Assembly (NCBI GenBank): GCA_036847245.1
Contig: DAIUAL010000036.1
Location: 1 to 19,843, forward strand
Source of the DNA: UBA4661 sp002405405
GTDB taxonomy: Bacteria; Bacteroidota; Ignavibacteria; Kapaibacteriales; UBA4661
Direction: 5' to 3'
Length of the DNA: 19,843 bases
A model generated the notes under the pieces. That model made no database searches and was not told the origin of the DNA. It saw only the letters and a program-made list of their open reading frames with translations. Positions 1 to 8,887 of the stretch are shown here, one piece after another. Numbering within the stretch: position 1 is the stretch's first letter; each line of letters starts with the position of its first letter. Made by a program: the position numbers and the translations under genes.

Positions 1-120
1 CTGAAAGGTGATTCCCATGAGTGCACCCCCCAGCATTGCTTGTACATACATGGCTCTCGGTTGTACCCGAAATGCTTGCCCCTTTATTCGTGTCATTGGC
101 TCATTCAATTCGTTCTTCAT
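1..120 (-). CDS. Partial hypothetical protein, N-terminal 40 residues
   Basis: An open frame reads from an ATG at 120-118 to the window edge without a stop, giving 40 residues that begin MKNELNEPMTRIKG and end in a glycine-rich, mildly hydrophobic stretch (AMLGGALMGITF). It starts 15 bases after the stop of the SIMPL-domain gene on the same strand, which suggests an operon. There is no clear Shine-Dalgarno; the upstream AAGGG is far from the ATG (about 14 bases). The hydrophobic end could be the start of a membrane segment. I do not recognise the family, and the gene is cut off by the window, so even its reality rests on spacing and openness alone. Confidence 0.45.
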   Translation of the reverse strand, partial: MKNELNEPMTRIKGQAFRVQPRAMYVQAMLGGALMGITFQ

Positions 121-135
121 TCGGTTGTTGTACCC

Positions 136-873
136 TTAATTGATAATAAACTCCCCATTCACCACAGCTGTAATTTCCTTTTCAATAGAACTAACATCAT
201 TCATTCCATAATCTGCAATTTCATTGGAATTTTTCGGTGTGATTTGCAGAACACCCATACGCGCTGCTTGTAAGGGTCCAAGTGTTCTACCTGTAGCTTC
301 AGCAATGCGTTTTGCTCGCAAAGCTGCATCAGCGGCAGCTTCTGCTTGAATTTCAATTTTCAACTCAGCAAGTTTTGTATAAAAATATTGTGGTGGATCA
401 ATCACGACCACCAAACCTTGTTCAACGAGTGCTGTTATTTCTTGCGAAAGTTTTTCGATTGCATAGACATCACCCGATTCCAGTCGAAATTCTTGCGTGT
501 ATTGATAAGAAATCACACGTCCTGTCTCAAAGCCATTTCCATTCTTCTCATAGTTCATGATAAGTTGAGGAGCAGATACCTTAATAGCAGACTCAGCAAA
601 ACCCTTTGCTCTCAACTGAGCTAAAACTTGTGGCTTTTGTCGTTGCAAATCACGGTATGCATCTGCCATACCTTCACCATTGCCTGTAAGTCGTACGTGC
701 AAAATCGCATAGTCAGACTTGATAGAACGTTTGGCAGAACCTGTTGCCTCAATTCTCTGTGAATCACGCTTATTGTCGCGTTGCACTTTTGCAAAAATGA
801 CAGACGAAAAAAGGATAGCAATAGCAAGCACGACAGCCGGTGCGATAAGTTGATTACGGTTAGCTTCAGGCAT
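136..873 (-). CDS. SIMPL domain-containing protein (DUF541), membrane-anchored
   Basis: This 245-residue protein has one N-terminal hydrophobic segment (about residues 9-27, AVVLAIAILFSSVIFA) followed by a SIMPL/DUF541 domain that fills the rest. Recognisable features are the opening IEATGSAKRSIKSDYAILHVRLTGNG, the YTQEFRLES strand, and the long alanine-rich helix AAADAALRAKRIAEATGRTLGPL followed by a short strand. SIMPL proteins are periplasmic or cell-surface proteins (BP26/Omp28, YggE) that oligomerise; YggE is linked to oxidative-stress tolerance, but the biochemical role is poorly defined. The open frame extends to an ATG at 942, giving 23 extra residues. I chose 873 because MPEANRNQ followed directly by the membrane segment is a normal N-terminus and the extra stretch is cysteine/phenylalanine-rich and unlike the family. 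Neither start has a strong Shine-Dalgarno. The gene is divergent from pyrE. Confidence 0.85.
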   Translation of the reverse strand: MPEANRNQLIAPAVVLAIAILFSSVIFAKVQRDNKRDSQRIEATGSAKRSIKSDYAILHVRLTGNGEGMADAYRDLQRQKPQVLAQLRAKGFAESAIKVSAPQLIMNYEKNGNGFETGRVISYQYTQEFRLESGDVYAIEKLSQEITALVEQGLVVVIDPPQYFYTKLAELKIEIQAEAAADAALRAKRIAEATGRTLGPLQAARMGVLQITPKNSNEIADYGMNDVSSIEKEITAVVNGEFIIN

Positions 874-1021
874 TGTGGTACATTGAAAATGTGAACAAAT
901 CAAGAATACAGGCATAAAAGACCATAGTAACAGCACGAACATACTGAAATCTCAGTGAAAATAGATGGTTGGAAATTGCCCTTTTGACAGAGTTTTAACA
1001 GAATGAGTGCAGAGTTGCATG

Positions 1022-1029
1022 TATCTTTG
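1022..1029 (+). promoter_or_regulatory. Possible Bacteroidota-type -7 element upstream of pyrE
   Basis: TATCTTTG matches the Bacteroidota -7 consensus TAnnTTTG exactly and is the same octamer used at the groESL promoter in this window. It would place the transcript start near 1036, about 60 bases before the pyrE ATG. No TTTG sits 19-21 bases upstream; the nearest (983-986) is too far, so the match is partial and could be chance. Confidence 0.3.
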
Positions 1030-1095
1030 TGTCATGAAGTTTATCTCAATAAGCACATACATTTTTTGTTCTTGTTTCACATTCTATTGAACACC

Positions 1096-1620
1096 ATGAC
1101 TCGTACAGAACTTGCCCACGCCATTTACCATACATCGCATTTGACCGGAACATTTGTCTTGCGATCGGGTGCTGTCAGTAATGAGTACTTTGATAAGTAT
1201 TTATTTGAAAGTAATCCCTCTCTTTTACGGGCAATTGCCGAACATTGGCAAACACTTATTCCTGCTGAGACTGAGATTCTTGCGGGCTTGGAAATGGGTG
1301 GTATTCCGCTTGCTACGGCGCTGTCATTAGCATCCGGTATTCCTACCAGTTTTGTCCGAAAAAAAGCAAAAGACTATGGCACTCGTAATATTGCAGAGGG
1401 TGCACCTGTACGTGATAAAAACATTCTAATGATCGAGGATGTCATTACCAGCGGTGGTCAAGTCATTGAAAGCGCAAAGGAACTTCGCCAAGCAGGTGCA
1501 AACATTATTGGTGTTTTATGTGTTATTGATCGTGAGTCGGGTGGTAAAGAAAAACTTCTTGCCGAAGGTCTGCATCTTCAAGCTCTTTTTACTATGACCG
1601 AACTTAAAGCACAGGCATGA
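1096..1620 (+). CDS. pyrE: Orotate phosphoribosyltransferase
   Basis: PyrE joins orotate to PRPP to give orotidine 5-phosphate, the fifth step of pyrimidine synthesis, in the cytoplasm. The 174-residue product has the type I phosphoribosyltransferase fold. The PRPP-binding motif ILMIEDVITSGG is at residues 110-121. The lysine-rich loop FVRKKAKDYGT (86-96) supplies active-site residues typical of OPRTases, and the N-terminal substrate region SGAVSNEYFDKY (24-35) is highly characteristic. The frame is open back to an ATG at 1003, but the extra 31 residues are unlike the family and MTRTELAH is a standard OPRTase start. A possible -7 element at 1022-1029 also favours 1096. The gene is 60 bases ahead of the TamB-like gene with no convincing terminator between, so co-transcription is possible. 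Length is normal for compact bacterial PyrE (170-215 residues). Confidence 0.95.
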   Translation: MTRTELAHAIYHTSHLTGTFVLRSGAVSNEYFDKYLFESNPSLLRAIAEHWQTLIPAETEILAGLEMGGIPLATALSLASGIPTSFVRKKAKDYGTRNIAEGAPVRDKNILMIEDVITSGGQVIESAKELRQAGANIIGVLCVIDRESGGKEKLLAEGLHLQALFTMTELKAQA

Positions 1621-1680
1621 TGGCATTCTTTGCATGAATAGTATGTTGGTTCATTTTTTCTCTAGTTTTTTACACTGCAC

Positions 1681-4600
1681 TTGCACGATAAAGATTCCAT
1701 AGAATCCCAAACTCATCGGCATCCACATCATGCGTCAATACCTTATGATGTATTGCCGACTGAAGCCAATGCTGTACTGTACTATGCGTTTCACAGTCGC
1801 TTGTGGTATCAACTCAAGCGATATACGCGGAGTTTTATGTACTACTGCATTGTATCGCTCCTGGCACTTTCTGCGATAGCGATTACGATTGTACATGTAC
1901 CCTTCACGCGAAGTTTGCTTCGAGAAAAGCTTCTTGGATTGATCAACAGCAAACTCGCTGGCCGCATTGAATTCAGCGACCTTGGCGGTACAGTACTTAC
2001 AGGCATTTCTTTCGATGATGTTCGATTGATTGTCCACAATGATACACTTGCCGTCATACCCAAACTAACGTTACGTTATGACATTGAGCCGTTATTTCGC
2101 AATACTATCGCTGTAAACGCCCTGTTGATTGACTCTCCCACCATTCGACTCATGCGTGGACGGGATTCCTCATGGAATTATGCCCACATCACGAAACCCG
2201 ATACATCAGCATCTTCGCCCTTTGACTGGCATATTATTCTTCGAGAATTATCTATCGAACATGGTACAGTATCACTCTTCGATTCGCTTGCTCAGCCTAT
2301 TGCACAACAAGTCGCACTGAGTACAATTCAACATAACTCGATCGACTCTGCTGCTTCGTCGCATGTACGCGAGATTATTCGTCGCATAAATTTCTCTCGA
2401 TGTACTCTTGAAGATTTGCACATCGGTTTATCGGCTTCACTTGATTTTGGAGGAAAGAATTTTTCTGCGTCGTTGTATCGTTGCAGCTTTTACGAGCCTG
2501 CTGCTGACTTTCAGCTCAAACAGTTTCATATTACAGCTACAGTCAATCGCACATTTGCTGAAATTTCCGATATGGAGATTTTAACGAGTCGCTCAGCACT
2601 GCGCATGAATGCGCTTATGGAGAATGTAAATCTTCCTGATAGTGCACAGTGGGTTGCATGGAAATCTCAACCCATCAAACTCAATATAACGGCTGACTCG
2701 ATTGCTCTACGCGACATCCAAACATTTACATCGGTCGCTGACCGCTTTGGTTCCGCTCCGGCATTTCACCTTGCCGCAGAAGGTACGCTTGCCAATTTAC
2801 GTGTGAGTGCCTTGCGTCTTGGTCTTGATAAATCCGATAAAATTCTCATCAATGCACGTCTGCGGAATTTACATGATCCCGATAATCTTGTTATTGAAGG
2901 GGGCTTGCGTACTCATGCAGTGACGGAGCAAGATATCCGACGAATTGCACCGGGCATTGCTTTGCCTCAGCTCAGTGGGATTGGTGCTCTGTCAATTGAA
3001 TCTTCAACTTTTTCCGGTACCCCCAAGTTTTTTACATCAACTCTGCAAGCCAAAAGCGCGGCAGGTTCGCTATCAGCATATACCGTGCTTGATATGCGTG
3101 ATGAACGAATGAAATATGATATCAAACTTACCACAGCATCTTTGGATTTGGGGGCAATTCTTGCCAATGATGCTCTCCGTGGCAGTATGAACAGTTCCAT
3201 TATAGTGCAAGGCGAAGGTACAACACTTCAAACGATGAATACACGTATCTCGTTAAAAGCACTTTCTACTAGTGTCGGTGAGCGCTTTGTACGTTCTCTC
3301 GAGCTCGATGGTAGTATCCGAGAGGGCGGTATTATTCGTATTGATACGCTGGTGGCGACTTTTCATCCTGACTCCGTCATGAATCCTCTCCATATAACAG
3401 GCTCCATGCTTGATGCAAATCCTTATGCAACATTCGAACAAATCGCTGAGCAATCGATCCCCGAAATGCGCTTACACGGCATCATGGATATGCGCTCTAC
3501 CGATAAACCCATTTACGATTTCCAGCTTGATGTACAGAGTTTGAATATCGAAGATCTTGTTCCCGGTGTTGGCTTACATTCGGCAATTACGGGCACAATC
3601 ACCGCACAAGGATCAAGTTTCAATCTCGACAGTATGGAAACAAAAATTTTTGCTGACCTCTCAGAACTTCGGACTTCGACTCGTAACTATGGTGCGCAGT
3701 TAGTATCAGCACAACTGGTACGGCGTGGAAGCAAAGAACGTGATATTACAATTGTAACTAATGGTGCTGATATCGGTATCGTAGGCACATACCGTATCCC
3801 TACATTGATTAAACTCATCGGCTTGCAAGTCAATTCTATCGAGCGACTTGTTGGACAACGCCTCTCGAAAGTTGATCCTGATTATGAGTTTAGCGATTGG
3901 GGCGAACAGAGGAGTGTACGAGAAACTCTTGCTCAACCATCGGAAGCTATCGATGCGGCAATAACATTGAATGTCAGCGATTTATCACCCTTTTTTTTGG
4001 GTGTCGATAAGGTATATGTGCAAGCCGAAGCACATGTCTTTGCTCGACTTACGGGCACTACGCATGCATATCGGATGAAGATTGATTCTTCTGAACTGAA
4101 GTATTTCAAATTTCGTGATCGCTATACATCATTATCCCTACCTCATGTTCGGATTACCGCTCTTTCGGAAAATCATTTACGCGATTCGGTAATGGATATT
4201 CGTTTGCTTCGAGTGAATTGTCACTCCGACACCATTGTCAATTTCGATGTCACTCGCCTACTTAAGCCTATTTTGAACGGTCGTTACGACAATGATCCAA
4301 CGAATGGTTTGCCAATGGATAATCTTACGATTGCTTGTGCGATGAATATCAATGAAAATTTTTCATTTGGCTTGCGTGGCACACTTGCAATGGCAAGCTT
4401 CCCCTTTATCATGAATCTTGATTCGCTATCGTTTGGCTATTTACAACATCGTTGGCGCAATCAAGGTCAGGTAAGAGCGCGTATCAGCGATGGAACAATC
4501 GAGGCACAGCAATTTGTCATGCAACGCCGACAAGGGCGACTCATCCGTGAAACCGTGCGTGCTCTGGGTTTATTCTCACCAACAACTTTTTCTAATTTCA

Positions 4601-6636
4601 CATTGAGTGTACAAAATTATCCACTCTCGCAAATGAATGCTTTCTTAAAGCCGGTCGATCGTCTTGAAGTCTTAGAGCCACTTGCCGGAACGATACGGAC
4701 ACTCAATATCACGCTGAATGGTACGACTACAAGTCCTGTGATGCAATGCGATATGCGTATTGATTCACTCCAATATGGCGGTGGTTTAGTGGGTAATCTC
4801 ACAATGGAGCGTGCTACGCATATCGATGGCATTATTCGCGGTGATGTTACGATTGTAGCTCCTTCTAAAACAACAACACCTGCCCCCAAAGTACTGAGTA
4901 TCGTGTGCCGCTCATTGCCACTCAATTTATCATTCAAAGCCGTACGCGAACGCCTTCAAACTGAGCGTCCGATTGATATTACATTTTCTGCAAACGCCCT
5001 ACCTCTCGCTGCCGTACAACCCTTTTTACCCGGCGTAGAACAGGTTCGTGGCTATGGGGATGCGAATTTTACGATCAGTGGACCAACCACCGATAATATT
5101 ACTTATCGTGGCTCTGCTTCATATCGTAGTGCTTCATTTGTCGTACAAAGTACCGGAGTAAAATATACAACTCAAGGCAAATTCAGTTTATTGAATAATG
5201 ATGTTCGGATTGATTCAGTAACGATTGCAAATGATCCCCTCGACTATCGAGCCGGTCGTGGCAATGCAAGCGGACGTATCAAACTTAAAGGTCTTTCGAT
5301 TGATTCTGTCGATGTTACACTCCGTACACCTGCTCTTTTTGTATTGAGTAAATCATCCAAAACCGTCAGTCCGACACTCTATGGCGATATGATTATTGCC
5401 AGCGAAGGCGAGCGTCCGCTTCGCTTCTTCGGCACTCTGCAAAATCCTCGTTTACGGGGTGATGTATCAATTTTGAATGCGTATATCTTTTTCCCAGAAG
5501 ATAAATCTCTCAAAGGTATTCAACGAACATTCTGCTTTGAAACGGTCCGCAAGAACAATAATACTTTCACCGTCACAGATCGTGATTGTTCACGCAATGC
5601 CTATGCTCTTGCAACGACTACACTTCAATCATCCTCGCAAACCTTACGTGTTCAACAACGCGATCAAGCCGATGGCAATGACCAACAGGAAGATGAACAA
5701 ATAAAGGTAGTGGGTACACCATTCAAATTCAAAGAGCGTAAGAGTTTTGCCGATATTATCGACTACGATATCAATGTACGTATTCGAGGACGCTTTACAG
5801 TACTGATGGATTTTGGTGCATTTGAGCAACTTGTTGCCGATGTCGAACAAGAAAATATTGAACGTCCACTTCGCTATGTCAAAACGCCTGATGATCCGCT
5901 CAACCACAAACTCTTTGGCGATATTCGAGTCTTACCGAATTCGACATATAACTTTTATCGGAGCTTCAAAGCTAATGGTTCGATGGCATTTACAACGGGT
6001 GCAATCGACAACCCTCGATTGAAATTACAAGCTGAACTACGCGCACGCCGCGCAACTGCCGATCGCAACAGTGTGGAAGAATATGTCGTGAACATGGATA
6101 TCTCAGGGACAAAGAAAGTACCGATTGTAAAAATATCTTATATGATTGCTGACCGAGCAGGTACGGGCGATTCCACGAAAATTCAAACGGATGCGATTAT
6201 GCTCATGCTCTTCGGTAAAACACAAGATGAGCTACTCATTCAACGCAATAGTGCAGGTGGTGTTGGCATTTCGACGGGCGATATTGCCGCACAGGGTGGT
6301 TCGTCAGCAGCATCAACTATTTTAACAGAAATTCTTCAATCCGTTGGTACAATTCGGAGTGCAGATATCATTTTTGATAACAATAATCGCGGTGCAGCGC
6401 GAGTGCAATTGTCCGGGGAAATTTTTGGCGTAGGTGTGCAATATGCCAGTGATTTAGATGTAGGGAATTTAAATCCGAGTTTTACGATTGATCTCCCCTT
6501 AGGAGCGTTTTTCGATATCAATGCTCTACGGAATTTGGTTGTGCAATTCACTCGCTCAGCCAATATTTCTAACGCGAATGTTTCGCGCCAACAAAAAGAG
6601 TGGGAATTAAAATTCGGTTGGCGTACATCATTTTGA
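1681..6636 (+). CDS. tamB: TamB-like translocation/assembly module protein (DUF490, AsmA-like)
   Basis: This is a giant 1651-residue protein with one membrane anchor (about 53-73) and a long periplasmic domain of repeated beta strands. Right after the anchor comes the AsmA/TamB N-terminal signature (LLREKLLGLINSKLAGRIEFSDLGGTVLTGISFDDVRL). The C-terminal third is DUF490, including YVVNMDISGTKKVPIVKISY and TDAIMLMLFGKTQDELL (about 1503-1519), ending in WELKFGWRTSF. TamB-family proteins form periplasm-spanning grooves that move lipid between membranes and help outer-membrane protein assembly; in Bacteroidota they act without a classical TamA. The start is uncertain. The frame opens at a TTG (1681) with no Shine-Dalgarno; another TTG lies at 1801, and an ATG at 1837 follows a GGAG only 4 bases away but removes the basic KRYTRS flank expected inside the membrane. 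I keep the longest form, which adds a histidine-rich cytoplasmic tail. Confidence 0.88.
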   Translation: MHDKDSIESQTHRHPHHASIPYDVLPTEANAVLYYAFHSRLWYQLKRYTRSFMYYCIVSLLALSAIAITIVHVPFTRSLLREKLLGLINSKLAGRIEFSDLGGTVLTGISFDDVRLIVHNDTLAVIPKLTLRYDIEPLFRNTIAVNALLIDSPTIRLMRGRDSSWNYAHITKPDTSASSPFDWHIILRELSIEHGTVSLFDSLAQPIAQQVALSTIQHNSIDSAASSHVREIIRRINFSRCTLEDLHIGLSASLDFGGKNFSASLYRCSFYEPAADFQLKQFHITATVNRTFAEISDMEILTSRSALRMNALMENVNLPDSAQWVAWKSQPIKLNITADSIALRDIQTFTSVADRFGSAPAFHLAAEGTLANLRVSALRLGLDKSDKILINARLRNLHDPDNLVIEGGLRTHAVTEQDIRRIAPGIALPQLSGIGALSIESSTFSGTPKFFTSTLQAKSAAGSLSAYTVLDMRDERMKYDIKLTTASLDLGAILANDALRGSMNSSIIVQGEGTTLQTMNTRISLKALSTSVGERFVRSLELDGSIREGGIIRIDTLVATFHPDSVMNPLHITGSMLDANPYATFEQIAEQSIPEMRLHGIMDMRSTDKPIYDFQLDVQSLNIEDLVPGVGLHSAITGTITAQGSSFNLDSMETKIFADLSELRTSTRNYGAQLVSAQLVRRGSKERDITIVTNGADIGIVGTYRIPTLIKLIGLQVNSIERLVGQRLSKVDPDYEFSDWGEQRSVRETLAQPSEAIDAAITLNVSDLSPFFLGVDKVYVQAEAHVFARLTGTTHAYRMKIDSSELKYFKFRDRYTSLSLPHVRITALSENHLRDSVMDIRLLRVNCHSDTIVNFDVTRLLKPILNGRYDNDPTNGLPMDNLTIACAMNINENFSFGLRGTLAMASFPFIMNLDSLSFGYLQHRWRNQGQVRARISDGTIEAQQFVMQRRQGRLIRETVRALGLFSPTTFSNFTLSVQNYPLSQMNAFLKPVDRLEVLEPLAGTIRTLNITLNGTTTSPVMQCDMRIDSLQYGGGLVGNLTMERATHIDGIIRGDVTIVAPSKTTTPAPKVLSIVCRSLPLNLSFKAVRERLQTERPIDITFSANALPLAAVQPFLPGVEQVRGYGDANFTISGPTTDNITYRGSASYRSASFVVQSTGVKYTTQGKFSLLNNDVRIDSVTIANDPLDYRAGRGNASGRIKLKGLSIDSVDVTLRTPALFVLSKSSKTVSPTLYGDMIIASEGERPLRFFGTLQNPRLRGDVSILNAYIFFPEDKSLKGIQRTFCFETVRKNNNTFTVTDRDCSRNAYALATTTLQSSSQTLRVQQRDQADGNDQQEDEQIKVVGTPFKFKERKSFADIIDYDINVRIRGRFTVLMDFGAFEQLVADVEQENIERPLRYVKTPDDPLNHKLFGDIRVLPNSTYNFYRSFKANGSMAFTTGAIDNPRLKLQAELRARRATADRNSVEEYVVNMDISGTKKVPIVKISYMIADRAGTGDSTKIQTDAIMLMLFGKTQDELLIQRNSAGGVGISTGDIAAQGGSSAASTILTEILQSVGTIRSADIIFDNNNRGAARVQLSGEIFGVGVQYASDLDVGNLNPSFTIDLPLGAFFDINALRNLVVQFTRSANISNANVSRQQKEWELKFGWRTSF

Positions 6637-6746
6637 AAAAAAAATTGGGGAATTTTGAAACACTTTTCGATTTCACGTGTTCTTTAGGCAAGACATCATT
6701 ATTTCGTTTTTGATTGTCAATATTCTTCATTTTTCTTTACTCATTC

Positions 6747-6752
6747 GGAGGA
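6747..6752 (+). promoter_or_regulatory. Shine-Dalgarno GGAGGA that fixes the start of the following gene
   Basis: GGAGGA ends 8 bases before the ATG at 6761. It is the best ribosome-binding site in the window and selects this ATG over the upstream in-frame GTG at 6677, agreeing with the signal peptide that starts there. Confidence 0.7.
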
Positions 6753-6760
6753 TACTTTTT

Positions 6761-8794
6761 ATGCGCTCACTGCTTCGTACTTCTTTATTGGCACTGGCAT
6801 TCATATTTGTCCACAGTGTCGCTACTATCGCACTTTTTGCGCAAACAAGCACCGGATCAATCCCCCCAACCGGTTTGTCAAGCCGTGTTTCCGCCATTGT
6901 AACCAGTAATGGACGTGTTACATTCGAGGTAACACTGTCATGGAACTATCGCTCGACGACAAATACCGTACCGACCTTTGCAATTTTTCAAGCAAATGCA
7001 CAAACCGAAGACATGACCCAATTCCGGCGGATTGCGACCATTACACGCCGTGTTGATTCGCTTCGTTATACAATCACAGGCTTAGAAACGGGTCCTTATA
7101 CATTCTATGTAACAGCTATTTTACCCGATGGAACGCAAAGTTTACGAAGCAATGTCAGTTCGGTTTTTGCTCTTACGCCGACACCACCTGCTCCAGCAGT
7201 AACATGTGCAACAATTAATGGACGTGTCCTCTACACCGATGGTACTGCTGTTACCGGAGCAACCGTCATAGCGACTCCCTTCAATATCCGACTCACTGGC
7301 AATAGTTTTACGCCCGTTCTCCCTGCGAGTACAGAAGTCGGTGCTGATGGATCCTACTCGATGCGTGTTGCTGCCTCAACATTTATTGTTTCTGTCGTAG
7401 GTCGTAATGTCCCAACCACTTTTTCACCGGGCACAACAAATCTTGAGAATGCTACTCGTGTTGTTGTAGCATGTAACCAAACATCAACAGCAAATATCAG
7501 CGTTGTTCGCCCTCGTGTTCCTGTCAGTTATACGGTCAGTGGACGAGTTACTGTTCGCAATTCTGGTGGTATTCCGGTACCAAATGCTATTATCACTTTT
7601 ATACCAAGATCTCAAAGTCGCCCTAATGAACGAATTGGTATCAGTACAGCTATTGGCTTAGCAAGTGGCTTAGCTGTTCGTACTGACGCTCAAGGGAATT
7701 TTACAACACGCTTAACAGATGAGTTTATTTACTCAGCTATGGCAAGTAGCGCACCCGGTGGTACTGAATATGAACAACAATGGTTCCGTATGGCAAGTAA
7801 TCCGAACGAGGCAACACCTATTACTCTGACAGCAAATCGCTCGGACATTACCTTTGAATTAACCCCACGCCGTGTTTTCAACAATGGCTTAGGTGGTACG
7901 GTACGTGGTGTTGACGGTAATGCAACCACCGCTATTGTATCGGCAATACGTGTTGCATCGACAGGTGATACTGTACGTACAGCATTTACTCGGACGACAG
8001 AATCAACAGTACGTGGCGAGTGGCGTGTAACAAATCTCCTGCCGGGTAACTATGTTCTTTTTGCGGCACCCCGTGAGCCGGGTAGCCGTCTGGCACCGGG
8101 TTATTATCGCGTTGCAACAACTGCTACAAACCAATGGGACAATGCAACTCGTATCGCCGTAGGCGATGTCATGCCTACAGTGCTATACTCCATCGTTCTC
8201 CCTCTGCGCTCCAATCAGCAAGGTATTGGTAGAATTAATGGTTCTGTTAACGAATCGCCAGCCGGTGCACTGGCTTCAACATCACCACTTGCCGGTGCAT
8301 TTGTAACGGTACTTGATGATGATGGTTCGGTTGTTGATTATGGTTTTTCAGACGGTACAGGTGAATTTTCTCTATCCGAACTGACAGACGGTACCTATCG
8401 GATTGTTGCTGAAAAAGTTAACTATCGACCTGTTGAACGCTCTGTTACCGTTGATTATGCGCAAGCACAAACATCAATGCAACTAGACTTACGGAATGAT
8501 GGTACGCTGACAAGCATTACGCCGACTGTTGTCAACAATGCTTTGACTATTTCACCCAATCCTGCACAACAGACTGCATATATCTCAGTGCCTACATCAT
8601 TGCAAACAACCATAGGTCAAACATCACGCATCAGTGTTGTTAATATGCTGGGTCAAGAAGTCTTGAACATAACAGTACAAGGCAATATTGGTACACTACC
8701 TATCGATGTCAGCACATTAGCACCGGGAGCATATTTTGTTCGCATACAAGGTACGACCACTATGTTGCACGGACGACTGACTATTACTCGATAA
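6761..8794 (+). CDS. Secreted T9SS-sorted protein with FN3 and carboxypeptidase-regulatory-like repeats
   Basis: This 677-residue protein begins with a signal peptide (MRSLLRTSLLALAFIFVHSV, cleavage probably near LFAQ at about 30). A fibronectin type III-like domain follows at about 38-140 (typical ending YTITGLETGPYTFYVTAILPDG). Then come about four carboxypeptidase-D-regulatory-like beta sandwiches, seen as repeated INGRV/VSGRV/LGGTV/INGSV openings and DGSYS, QGNFT, RGEWRVTNLLPGNY and TGEFSLSELTDGTY closings. The last ~80 residues are a T9SS type A sorting domain: ISPNPAQQTAYISV, then VVNMLGQEVLN, then LAPGAYFVRIQG and a short basic tail ITR. It is expected to cross the outer membrane through T9SS and be surface-bound or released. 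No catalytic domain is visible, so an adhesive or structural role is inference. The gene ends before a strong terminator facing a convergent gene. Confidence 0.88.
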   Translation: MRSLLRTSLLALAFIFVHSVATIALFAQTSTGSIPPTGLSSRVSAIVTSNGRVTFEVTLSWNYRSTTNTVPTFAIFQANAQTEDMTQFRRIATITRRVDSLRYTITGLETGPYTFYVTAILPDGTQSLRSNVSSVFALTPTPPAPAVTCATINGRVLYTDGTAVTGATVIATPFNIRLTGNSFTPVLPASTEVGADGSYSMRVAASTFIVSVVGRNVPTTFSPGTTNLENATRVVVACNQTSTANISVVRPRVPVSYTVSGRVTVRNSGGIPVPNAIITFIPRSQSRPNERIGISTAIGLASGLAVRTDAQGNFTTRLTDEFIYSAMASSAPGGTEYEQQWFRMASNPNEATPITLTANRSDITFELTPRRVFNNGLGGTVRGVDGNATTAIVSAIRVASTGDTVRTAFTRTTESTVRGEWRVTNLLPGNYVLFAAPREPGSRLAPGYYRVATTATNQWDNATRIAVGDVMPTVLYSIVLPLRSNQQGIGRINGSVNESPAGALASTSPLAGAFVTVLDDDGSVVDYGFSDGTGEFSLSELTDGTYRIVAEKVNYRPVERSVTVDYAQAQTSMQLDLRNDGTLTSITPTVVNNALTISPNPAQQTAYISVPTSLQTTIGQTSRISVVNMLGQEVLNITVQGNIGTLPIDVSTLAPGAYFVRIQGTTTMLHGRLTITR

Positions 8795-8828
8795 ACTTTC
8801 ACTATTCATTTAAGACAAAGACTAAAGC

Positions 8829-8859
8829 AAAAGAGGCACAGACTATCTGTGCCTCTTTT
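8829..8859. terminator. Bidirectional rho-independent terminator
   Basis: A perfect 14-bp inverted repeat (AAAAGAGGCACAGA and its complement) surrounds a 3-base loop CTA. The arms start with four A and end with four T, so the hairpin gives a GC-containing stem plus U-run on both strands. It lies between the stops of two convergent genes (8794 and 8888) and should terminate both. Confidence 0.9.
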
Positions 8860-8887
8860 GTCATATTATTCTGCTGAACTCTGTCTG

